Shown here piece after piece: positions 23,418-33,489 of a stretch of 36,220 nucleotides of DNA (its first letter is position 1; each line of letters opens with the position of its first letter). Source of the DNA: an uncultured Clostridia bacterium (lineage in GTDB: Bacteria > Bacillota > Clostridia > Oscillospirales > CAG-272); the NCBI GenBank assembly GCA_947632285.1, contig CANROT010000006.1:1-36220 (forward strand). Reading direction: 5' to 3'. Under the pieces are notes generated by a model, which had not been told where the DNA came from, ran no database searches, and worked only from the letters and a program-made list of their open reading frames with translations. Both the position numbers and the translations under genes were made by a program.

Positions 23418-25976
23418 ATGAGTAACATGAAAAAGATCCTTTCCTTCATACTCGCTCTTATGATGCTCGTTTCCATGCTTGCGGCCTGCGCGCCCAAGGA
23501 TGACACAGGCGACGACGGCACAAGCGGTCCCGCGGAATCGAGCGGAGAGCAAGGCAAGGAAGAGATCAAAATCACAGAGTTTGACAAAGACAAGAAGTAC
23601 ACGTACAATTCGTGGCAGACCGGTCTTTCGGCAAACTGGAACCCGCACGACTATGAAGATGCGAACAGCTCCGATCAGATGAGCTACCTCATCGACAGCT
23701 TCTACACGTTCGCATTCAATGACGAGCTCCATCCGATGGAGGATACGAGCCGCACACCCTTCGACGGCTACGTTATCATTCCCTCTATGGCAGCCGGCAT
23801 GCCCGTTGACGTGACCGAAGAGGTCGCGAAGGAACATCCCGACTGGGTCCCGGAGGGCGCTACTTCCGGTTACGCGTATGCGATCCCGATGCGTGAGGAC
23901 CTCTACTTCGACACGGGCTACCACATCACCGCGAACACCTACGTTGAAGGCATGAAGCGCATTCTGGACTACAAGTTCCAGAACTACCGCTCCACGGACG
24001 TTTATTCCGGCACTTACGGTATCGCTGGCGCTGAGGATTACTTCTTCCAGGGCCACGAGAATTTCAAGTCCTTCTCTGATATGGGCTCATCGTATGATGA
24101 CTATATCGCCAACGGCGGTAAGGAAGAAGACATCTACATCGACATCGGCGGCTTCTGGGGAATCGAGACGGCTGACGGCAAGACTTATGCTTCCGTCACC
24201 GATGACACGATGATCCGTGACCCCGCAGTCCCTGAAGGCGCTGATGAGGATTACGTCTCCGCTAAGTATCTGTGGGACAACTACCTTGGACCGAACGGTG
24301 TTCTGACTTCATATACACCCGGCTACGCCGGAATACTGAAGAGCTACCCGGCTAACGTAGCGTTTGAAGATACTGTCGGCTTCTATGCGAAGGACGAGTA
24401 CACGCTCGTTGAGGTCTTCAAGGCTTCCTGCAGCGGCTTCACCCTCTTCTACAACGCTATTCAGGACTCCCTGATCCTCGTTGATCCCGATATTTACGAC
24501 AAGTGCGCTACCCAGCAGGCTGACGGCACATGGGCAAGCACATACATGACGAGTGTTGAGACCTCCCCTTCCTACGGTCCTTACTCGCTCACCGATTATC
24601 AGACCGATAAGGTCGCTCACTACAGCCGCAACGACAAGTGGTACGGCTACAAGGACGACGTCAACAACATTTACAAGGATCCCACCGACGGCAACGTATA
24701 CCGTCTCTATCAGACGACCGATATCGACATTCAGGTGCTTGACAGCGCCGCTACCGCGAAGAACATGTTCCTCGCAGGTGAGCTCGCTACCTACGGCCTG
24801 CAGGCAGACGACGTTGACGAATACCGCAACAGCGAATACTGCTTCAACTCGCCCGGCCCGAACGTCTTCTTCACGCTCCTGACGGGCAACAAGGACGGCC
24901 TTGACGCCCGCGAGGCTGCAGACGGCTTCGACACATCGAAGGAAGATATCCAGACGATCCTCTGCCCGAGCTTCCGCAAGGCGTTCGCCGTCAGCTTCGA
25001 CCGTCAGGCATTCTGCGACGAGACATCTCCTCAGAATATCCCCGGCTACGGTATTTTCGGCACGACGATAATCTATGACCCGGATACCGCCGCTTACTAC
25101 CGTGACACCGACGTTGCAAAGAAAGCTCTCTGCGACTTCTACTCGGTCGACACGTCCAAGTACTCGAACCTCGACGACGCCGTTGATTCCATCACCGGTT
25201 TCGATCCCGAGGCTGCAAAAGAGCTCTACACGGCTGCATTCCAGGAATCCCTTGACGCGGGCTATATCACCGACGAAGACAACGACGGCAAGTGCGACCA
25301 GACGATCACGATCATGTACGCGCTCTCCGCTGAGTCCGACTCGATGACGCGCCGTATCGACTGGCTCGACAAGGCTATTGTTGAGGCTACGAAGGGCACA
25401 CCGTTTGAGAACAAAGTCCATGTCGGTAAGACCGCTCCTCTCGGCTCCGGCAGCGAATTCGCTGACGCACTGAAGGCCGGCTCCGCTGACGTCTGCCTCG
25501 CCGGCTGGGACGGTTCCGCTATGGACCCGTACAACCTCCTCACGGCTTACACGCATGAAGACCAGGCTTATGCTGCTGAGTGGTATTATCCGAAGCAGGA
25601 TATGCTCACGCTCACGCTCGACGGCAAGGAGATCACGATGAGTGTTTACGACTGGGCTGAGGCTGTTACCGGTAACAACACCAAGGCGCAGGACGGCAAG
25701 ACCTACAACTTCGGCACCAACGACGCCGACCAGGAGACGCGCATGCAGATCCTCGCGGGCGTTGAGGGCAAGCTGCTCGAGACGTACACCTATATCCCGT
25801 TCATCAACAACGGTTCTCTCGCTCTTCTGAGCCAGAAGGTTTACTACGTGACCGACGAGTACAACGCGGTCATGGCCCGCGGCGGCATTGCGTACCTCAA
25901 GTACAACTATGATGACGACGCTTGGAAGACATTCTGCGATGAGCAGATCGCTGAGCACGGTATGATCCAGTACTAA
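23418..25976 (+). CDS. ABC transporter substrate-binding lipoprotein, family 5 (peptide/nickel/oligosaccharide type), enlarged
   Basis: Signal peptide MKKILSFILALMMLVSMLAAC with lipobox. Followed by Dpp/Opp-type permease and ATPase genes. Internal motifs such as CPSFRKAFAVSFDRQAFCDE and GSADVCLAGWDGSAMDPYNLLTAY fit SBP_bac_5. Confidence 0.85.
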   Translation: MSNMKKILSFILALMMLVSMLAACAPKDDTGDDGTSGPAESSGEQGKEEIKITEFDKDKKYTYNSWQTGLSANWNPHDYEDANSSDQMSYLIDSFYTFAFNDELHPMEDTSRTPFDGYVIIPSMAAGMPVDVTEEVAKEHPDWVPEGATSGYAYAIPMREDLYFDTGYHITANTYVEGMKRILDYKFQNYRSTDVYSGTYGIAGAEDYFFQGHENFKSFSDMGSSYDDYIANGGKEEDIYIDIGGFWGIETADGKTYASVTDDTMIRDPAVPEGADEDYVSAKYLWDNYLGPNGVLTSYTPGYAGILKSYPANVAFEDTVGFYAKDEYTLVEVFKASCSGFTLFYNAIQDSLILVDPDIYDKCATQQADGTWASTYMTSVETSPSYGPYSLTDYQTDKVAHYSRNDKWYGYKDDVNNIYKDPTDGNVYRLYQTTDIDIQVLDSAATAKNMFLAGELATYGLQADDVDEYRNSEYCFNSPGPNVFFTLLTGNKDGLDAREAADGFDTSKEDIQTILCPSFRKAFAVSFDRQAFCDETSPQNIPGYGIFGTTIIYDPDTAAYYRDTDVAKKALCDFYSVDTSKYSNLDDAVDSITGFDPEAAKELYTAAFQESLDAGYITDEDNDGKCDQTITIMYALSAESDSMTRRIDWLDKAIVEATKGTPFENKVHVGKTAPLGSGSEFADALKAGSADVCLAGWDGSAMDPYNLLTAYTHEDQAYAAEWYYPKQDMLTLTLDGKEITMSVYDWAEAVTGNNTKAQDGKTYNFGTNDADQETRMQILAGVEGKLLETYTYIPFINNGSLALLSQKVYYVTDEYNAVMARGGIAYLKYNYDDDAWKTFCDEQIAEHGMIQY

Positions 25977-26013
25977 TACTGAAAGCTTAATTACCGTTCC
26001 CTGAGCTTTGACG

Positions 26014-26039
26014 CGGGAGGGGGCAACAGCCCCCTCCCG
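26014..26039 (+). terminator. intercistronic hairpin after the binding-protein gene (partial terminator or mRNA-stabilising stem)
   Basis: Perfect 11-bp stem CGGGAGGGGGC-AACA-GCCCCCTCCCG with no clean T-tract. Confidence 0.55.
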
Positions 26040-26159
26040 TATCTGATATAGAAGACTTTTATATTTTCTGACAGAATTTGCTGTTTATTACAGCCGGTCC
26101 TCACAACCCCCGCGAAAATTTGCGAGGTTTATGAGAGCCGAAAGAACGGAGGATAAAAT

Positions 26160-27113
26160 ATGCTCAAATATACCCTTCAGAGGATATTCTACATGTTTTT
26201 CGTGTTTATGATAATCACGTTCATGTCGTTTATCCTCATCAGAATGCTGCCCCTGCCGGCGCTCGCACCGAACGACCCGCACAAAGAGATCCTCGAGATC
26301 AGGCGCGAGGCACTCGGCTACAATAAGCCGTACCTCGAGCAGTTCTGGATATTCCTGAGAGGCATCGTCACCAAGTGGGACTGGGGCACGAGCGAAAAGC
26401 TCTACATAGGGCGCGACGTGTGGCAGGTCTTCGTTGAAAAGCTGCCCGCCTCGATGATAGTGAACTTTTATTCCATTCTTTGGACGATCCCGGTCGGCAT
26501 CGCTCTCGGTATCGTCGCGGCGCTTAAAAAGAACACCTGGGTGGACTACACCATATCGACGCTGACGATGGTCGTCATCTCGGTGCCGAGCTTTGTGTAC
26601 GCATTCTTGATCCAGTACCTGCTCTGCTTCAAGTGGAGGCTCTTCCCGTTCGTCATGAAGGCGGGCACTGATTACTTCAGCTGGGATATGTTTGTGTCCA
26701 TCGTACCGCCTATTCTGGCGCTCAGCTTCGGCGTTATCGCGGGCTTCTGCCGCACGACGCGCGCCGAGCTGACCGAGGTTTTGACGAGCGAGTTCATGCT
26801 GCTCGCCCGCACGAAGGGCCTGACGAAGACGCAGGCGACCGTGCGCCACGCGCTGCGGAACTGCTTTGTCGTCGTCGTTCCCGCCATCTTTGGCGAGTTC
26901 ATCGGCATCATCGGCGGCTCGCTCATCATTGAGAGGATCTTCTCCATTCCCGGCGTCGGCAACCTGACCATCAACGCCATCAACGGACTTGACTACAACA
27001 TTTTCATGCTGTCGACGTGTTTCTACACGGCGATAGGCCTGGCGGCGGGGCTCGTCGTCGACATAAGCTACGGCTTTATCGACCCGCGTATCCGCATGGG
27101 CTCGAAGAAATAA
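26160..27113 (+). CDS. Dpp/Opp-type ABC transporter permease (B subunit)
   Basis: RIFYMFFVFMIITFMSFILIRMLP; LARTKGLTKTQATVRHALRNCFVVVVP; LIIERIFSIPGVGNLTINAI. Confidence 0.93.
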   Translation: MLKYTLQRIFYMFFVFMIITFMSFILIRMLPLPALAPNDPHKEILEIRREALGYNKPYLEQFWIFLRGIVTKWDWGTSEKLYIGRDVWQVFVEKLPASMIVNFYSILWTIPVGIALGIVAALKKNTWVDYTISTLTMVVISVPSFVYAFLIQYLLCFKWRLFPFVMKAGTDYFSWDMFVSIVPPILALSFGVIAGFCRTTRAELTEVLTSEFMLLARTKGLTKTQATVRHALRNCFVVVVPAIFGEFIGIIGGSLIIERIFSIPGVGNLTINAINGLDYNIFMLSTCFYTAIGLAAGLVVDISYGFIDPRIRMGSKK

Positions 27114-27126
27114 AGGAGGGAGAGAG

Positions 27127-28650
27127 ATGGAATACGAAAAGATCCCTGCGGAAAAATTCCGGTTCGTACAGGAAAACGAAAAGCTCCACGACAAAGAGCT
27201 GCAGACAAAGGCCCGCGGCTTCTTTGCGGACGCTATGATCCGCTTCGGAAAGAACAAATCCTCCGTCATCGCGACATGGATCCTGCTTGCGCTCGCGCTG
27301 TTCTCGATCATCTCGCCCCTCGTTTCCCCGTACAGCATTTGGGACAGGGACCAGATATACCTGAACTATGCGCCCTACATTCCGGGCATCGCGGACTCGG
27401 GCCTCGGCATCTTTGACGGCGCGAGGACGCTCAACAGCCAGAACGACACTTCCATGAACTTCTGGCGCGGCATCAGTGAAGAAACGGGCAGAAATCCCGT
27501 TATCCGCACGCTCGCCGAGCACGAGACGACGGTCAGGGACCACGGCAGAGACGTTGTCCGCACGACGTATGACATCGAGGTCAACTTCTATTACGCGAAG
27601 GGTATGCTGTACCGCACCCTGACGTATGAGGAGTTCGACAAGATACAGGCATGGCAGAACGAGTCGGGCATTCAGGTCATATATCCCTATGTCGAGCAGA
27701 AGGATATAAACGGCATCTCCGACAACCCGAACATCTGGTACAAGGTCAATTCGAAGGGCGCGGCTCAGCTCGATGCGAACGGCAACTTCATTCCCATGTA
27801 TTCGACGCGCACCGAGGTACAGGGCAGACCGTATAATTCGATCCGTATCCCGAGCGATCCCGGCAACTACATCTATTCCTACGCAAAGTCGGGCGCGGTC
27901 CAGTGCCGCGTGTGCTACTATAACTACTATATTTATCTGAACGGCCACGAGCCCATGTACATCATGGGAACGAACGCGATGGGGCAGGATATCTTCTGCG
28001 GCATCGGCGTCGGCGCGAGGTTCTCGATCATCTTCGCGATCCTCGTCTCGGCGATCAACCTGTCGATCGGCGCCGTGTACGGCGCGCTCCAGGGCTATTA
28101 CGGCGGCTGGGTCGACATGCTGCTCGACCGTATCGCCGACGTGCTGTCCGGCGTCCCGTTCGTCGTCGTCACGACGCTGTTCCAGCTGCATCTCGCAAAG
28201 CGAGTCGGCATCGTTCCGTCATTCCTGTTCGCGTTCGTGCTGACGGGGTGGATCGGCATGGCGGCGCTGACGCGGCGCCAGTTCTACCGCTTCAAGGGGC
28301 AGGAGTTCATTCTCGCCGCGCGCACGCTCGGCGCCTCAGACTGGAGATTGATGTTCAAGCACATCTTCCCGAACGGCATCGGGTCAATAATCACGAGCTG
28401 CGCGCTCGTTATCCCCGGCGTCATCGGTTCGGAAACGAGCATGACCTACCTCGGTATCGTCGATCTGTCGTCATTCGCCGGAACGACGATAGGCACGCTG
28501 TTGTCACAGGGCAACGCCGTCGTCACGACGGCGCCGCACGCGGTACTTTACCCAAGCATATTCTTAGGGCTTTTGATGATATGCTTCAACCTGTTCGGCA
28601 ACGGCCTGCGCGACGCCTTCAACCCGACGACGAGAGGAGTTGACGACTGA
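27127..28650 (+). CDS. Dpp/Opp-type ABC transporter permease (C subunit) with large insertion between TM1 and the permease core
   Basis: MGTNAMGQDIFCGIGVGARFSIIFAIL; EFILAARTLGASDWRLMFKHIFPNGIGSII. 507 aa with ~200 aa between TM1 and the core. Confidence 0.9.
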   Translation: MEYEKIPAEKFRFVQENEKLHDKELQTKARGFFADAMIRFGKNKSSVIATWILLALALFSIISPLVSPYSIWDRDQIYLNYAPYIPGIADSGLGIFDGARTLNSQNDTSMNFWRGISEETGRNPVIRTLAEHETTVRDHGRDVVRTTYDIEVNFYYAKGMLYRTLTYEEFDKIQAWQNESGIQVIYPYVEQKDINGISDNPNIWYKVNSKGAAQLDANGNFIPMYSTRTEVQGRPYNSIRIPSDPGNYIYSYAKSGAVQCRVCYYNYYIYLNGHEPMYIMGTNAMGQDIFCGIGVGARFSIIFAILVSAINLSIGAVYGALQGYYGGWVDMLLDRIADVLSGVPFVVVTTLFQLHLAKRVGIVPSFLFAFVLTGWIGMAALTRRQFYRFKGQEFILAARTLGASDWRLMFKHIFPNGIGSIITSCALVIPGVIGSETSMTYLGIVDLSSFAGTTIGTLLSQGNAVVTTAPHAVLYPSIFLGLLMICFNLFGNGLRDAFNPTTRGVDD

Positions 28651-30789
28651 TGGAAAACAAGTTACAGGTAAGGAACCTGCGGATATCGTTCCGCACCTCG
28701 AACGGCAAGGTCCAGGCCGTCCGCGGCATAGATTTCGATCTGCGCGAGGGCGAAACGCTCGCCATCGTCGGCGAGTCCGGCTCGGGCAAGTCCGTCACCT
28801 CGAAGGCGATCCTCGGCATCTCCGCCGGAAACGCCATCGTCGAATCGGGCGAGATAATCTATGACGGGCAGGACCTCCTCAAGATCAGTGAGGAGGACTT
28901 CCACAGGATCCGCGGCGACAAGATCGCCATGATATTCCAGGACCCGATGTCCAGCCTCGACCCGATCGTCACCATCGGCCACCAGCTCACGGAGGCGATG
29001 ATACTCAAGGGGAAGGCAAGGCAGAAGGAGAGCAGAAGGCTCTTCAACACCTACTTAAAGAACCTCAAGGACACAATGGCTGCCTCCGGCGTCGACGCGA
29101 CCGTCGCCGCCGAGAGCTGCAAAAACTTTGACAAGTTCGAGTTCAAGCATATTGAGCTCGAGTCCGCGTACAATACCGCGCACGAGGCGGCGAACGAGGC
29201 GATAGAGGATATCGACGAGCTCGTCTTCGGCCTCGAGCACGGCTCCGATAAGGACGCGTCGTACCACATCAAGGACATCGTCAAGGAGACGAAAGCGTCC
29301 GTCAACGAGTATGTCCTCAAGGACGACGCCGCAAAGGCGCGCGAGCTCGCGGGTTCGCTCTCCGGGCTCTATAAAAAGAACAAGCGCACGAGCGATTTTT
29401 CGGACCTTATATCCGCGCTCAAATCCCTCGGCGATATTCTGAAGTCGTCGGTCGGCAAGCCGGTGCCGAATTTCTTCCGAATGGGATATTATCTCACGTT
29501 CTCGGGGCAGCCGCTGCCGGATATGCCGGTCGAAAAGCTCAACGACTTCCTCAAGGAATATCTCGACAACAACTTCATGAAAGCGTTTATCGCGAACGCG
29601 AAACGGGCGCTCGAGCATTCCGCAAAGGAGTCCCGCGCGAATATGGCCGCCGCCATCGACGCGATGAAGACGGAGCGCGCCGTGTTCGGGAGCGACATGC
29701 TCGTGAAGCGCGACTGCTATGACGCGCACAAGCGCCTTTCCGAAAGCGTTAAGGCGACGATAGATCAGCTCGCGATAACGAAGGATTCGCTGACGTTTAC
29801 GTTCTCATCGAGCCTCAAGAGCGAGCTCGACACGTACTTCGGCGCGATAAGCAAGAATAAAAAGGCGATGGCCGAGCACGACCGCGACCAGCGGAAGTAT
29901 GACGCGCAGGTAAAGCGCGGCAAAAAGCCGACGTGGGAGGTGGCGGATGCCGCCGTCACGGACCTTGACCTCATCAAGGAAAACATCGCCCACCTGCTCG
30001 ACAGGCTCACAGAGCACTACCGCGAGAAGATCGCGGCGGACGAAAAGAGAGATTACACAGCCGAGACGGTCGCCGTCATCGACTATCTCAAGGAGAACGC
30101 ATCAGGCGTCGTTGCGAAGGTGACGCGCCGCGTCGCGAAGGACCGCGCTATCCGCCTCATGGAGGAGGTCGGCATCGCGGAGCCGCACAAGCGGTACAAT
30201 CAGTACCCGTTCGAGTTCTCCGGCGGTATGCGTCAGAGAATAGTCATCGCTATCGCGCTCGCGGCGAACCCCGATATCCTCATCTGCGACGAGCCGACAA
30301 CGGCGCTCGACGTTACGATCCAGTCGCAGATACTTGAGCTGATAAACAAGCTGAAGGTGGAGCGCAATCTCTCCGTTATCTTCATCACGCACGACCTCGG
30401 CGTCGTCGCGAACATGGCGGACAACGTCGCCGTCATGTACGCGGGCAAGATCGTTGAGTACGGCACGTCCGAGGACATTTTCTACCGCGCGGCGCATCCG
30501 TACACATGGGCGCTTCTGTCCTCGATGCCCGACCTTGACACGAACGAGAAGCTCGAGTCCATTCCCGGCACGCCGCCGAACATGATCTACCCGCCGAAGG
30601 GAGACGCGTTCGCTCCGAGAAACAAGTATGCGATGGCGATAGACTTTGAGCGCCAGCCGCCGATGTTCAAGATCAGCGAAACACATTCCGCGGCGACGTG
30701 GCTCCTGCATCCGGACGCTCCGAAGGTCGAGCCTCCGAAGATACTGCGCGACAGGATCGAAAGAATGAGCAGAGGGAGGAAGACTGACA

Positions 30790-30806
<17 letters not shown>
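28650..30806 (+). CDS. Dpp/Opp-type ABC transporter ATPase (D subunit) with ~360-aa insertion
   Basis: Walker A GESGSGKSVTSKAIL; Q-loop MIFQDPMSSLDP; signature FSGGMRQRIVIAIALAANPDILICDEPTTALD; C-terminal oligopeptide-type extension. 718 aa. Confidence 0.93.
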
Positions 30807-31983
<1,177 letters not shown>

Positions 31984-32376
31984 ATGAAGCGAAAGCCTGA
32001 CAAGGGGGAGATGATATCGGCGCTCGTCGCCGGGGCGCTCATCGCCGTCGCCGTATTCGCGCTCGGAATGTCGCGCGCGAACGGCGTGCTCCGCTCGGTC
32101 TGTGACGGATTTTTCGTCTCGGGCGGACTGCTGCTCGGCGTCGGCGCGCTGAAATGGGTCAGGAACCGCGGCGCGTTCGACACGGTCAGCTACAGCGTCA
32201 GTTCGACGTTCCGGACGCATCTGCCCGGCGCCGCCGGGAAGGAGCGCGAAACGATATACGATTACCGCGAAAGAAAGGAAAAGGCGCGCAAACCGTCGCT
32301 TCCTGTGATCATCGCGGGGGCCGTGTATATGCTTTTGTCGATCATCGCGCTCGCGGTATATCATATCGCGGAATAA
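31984..32376 (+). CDS. small two-TM membrane protein, DUF3899-like
   Basis: 130 aa. Two hydrophobic helices with VSGGLLLGVGALKWVRNRGAFDTVSYSVSS. ATG directly after the ATPase stop. Confidence 0.6.
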   Translation: MKRKPDKGEMISALVAGALIAVAVFALGMSRANGVLRSVCDGFFVSGGLLLGVGALKWVRNRGAFDTVSYSVSSTFRTHLPGAAGKERETIYDYRERKEKARKPSLPVIIAGAVYMLLSIIALAVYHIAE

Positions 32377-32394
32377 AATTATCCTATAAGAGAG

Positions 32395-32428
32395 CCGGGA
32401 GGGCAGCGCTTGCCCTCCCGGATTTTTT
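32395..32428 (+). terminator. rho-independent terminator of the ABC transporter operon
   Basis: CCGGGAGGGCA-GCGCT-TGCCCTCCCGG followed by A and T6. Confidence 0.9.
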
Positions 32429-32465
32429 CATGCGCAAAAAATGCGGCTGCGGCGCGTTTTTGAGA

Positions 32466-32494
32466 TTGAAATAGTCGGGCGGTTATGGTAGAAT
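32466..32494 (+). promoter_or_regulatory. promoter of GH43-like / helicase genes
   Basis: TTGAAA-N17-TAGAAT with TATGG preceding the -10. Confidence 0.75.
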
Positions 32495-32527
32495 AAATAT
32501 GACAAAGACCGAGAGGAGAGAAAGAAT

Positions 32528-33487
32528 ATGAAGTACAATTCACCGCTCGTACCGCAGCGCGCGGACCCGTTCGTATACCGCCACACAGACGGCTGGTATT
32601 ATTTCACCGGCAGCGTCCCGTCCTACGACAGGATAGAGCTGCGCCGCTCGAAGACGATAAACGGGCTTTCGACGGCGGAGCCGGTCGACGTATGGCATAA
32701 GCACAGCCACGGCCCGATGGGGGATCACATCTGGGCGCCGGAGCTGCACTATCTTGACGGAAAATTCTACATCTATTTCGGCGCCGGAGAGGCGGAAAAC
32801 AAGTGGGCGCTGCGCCCGTATGTGCTCGAGTGCGAGGGGCAGGACCCGATGAAGGACGGCTGGCGCGAGCTCGGCATGATGCAGCGCGCGAAAAATGACG
32901 AATCGTCGTTCACCGGATTTTCGCTCGACGGGACCGTATTTGAGGCGGCGGGCGAGAGATATTACGTCTGGGCGGAAAAGGTCGGCTTCGGCAACGGACT
33001 TCTGACCTCGAACCTCTATATCGCGAAGATGGCGACGCCGTGGAGCCTGTCGACGCCCGCGATGGAGCTGACGACGCCGGATTATGACTGGGAGCGTGTC
33101 GGTTTTTGGGTCGACGAAGGGCCGGCGGCGCTCGTGCGCGGCGGGAAGATATACCTCACGTTCTCGTCGTCGGCGACGGGCGCGTGCTACTGCATGGGAA
33201 TGATGGAGGCGGACGAGGGGGCGGACCTGCTCGACCGCAATTCGTGGAAAAAGTCGCGGCACCCGGTCCTCAAGACGGACGCGGAGCTCGGCATCTTCGG
33301 CCCGGGGCACAACAGCTTCACGGTCGCGGAGGACGGGGAAACGGTGCTCTCGATATACCACGCCCGCCCGTACGAGAAGATCGAGGGCGACCCGCTCTAC
33401 GATCCGAACCGCCACGCGCACGTGATGGAGGTCAAATTTGACGGGGACGGCAGGCCCGTATTCAAATTTCCGAGGGAGGAAGGATAA
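32528..33487 (+). CDS. glycoside hydrolase family 43-like protein
   Basis: RADPFVYRHTDGWYYFTGSV, HIWAPELHYLDGKFYIYFGAGEAEN, WVDEGPAALVRGGKIYLTFSSSATG, FGPGHNSF. No signal peptide. Confidence 0.88.
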   Translation: MKYNSPLVPQRADPFVYRHTDGWYYFTGSVPSYDRIELRRSKTINGLSTAEPVDVWHKHSHGPMGDHIWAPELHYLDGKFYIYFGAGEAENKWALRPYVLECEGQDPMKDGWRELGMMQRAKNDESSFTGFSLDGTVFEAAGERYYVWAEKVGFGNGLLTSNLYIAKMATPWSLSTPAMELTTPDYDWERVGFWVDEGPAALVRGGKIYLTFSSSATGACYCMGMMEADEGADLLDRNSWKKSRHPVLKTDAELGIFGPGHNSFTVAEDGETVLSIYHARPYEKIEGDPLYDPNRHAHVMEVKFDGDGRPVFKFPREEG

Positions 33488-33489
33488 CT

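Noticed and set aside
24309-25958. 549-aa minus-strand ORF antisense to the binding-protein gene
   Set aside because: No recognisable domains. It mirrors a strongly supported lipoprotein gene; long antisense ORFs are expected in GC-biased coding DNA.
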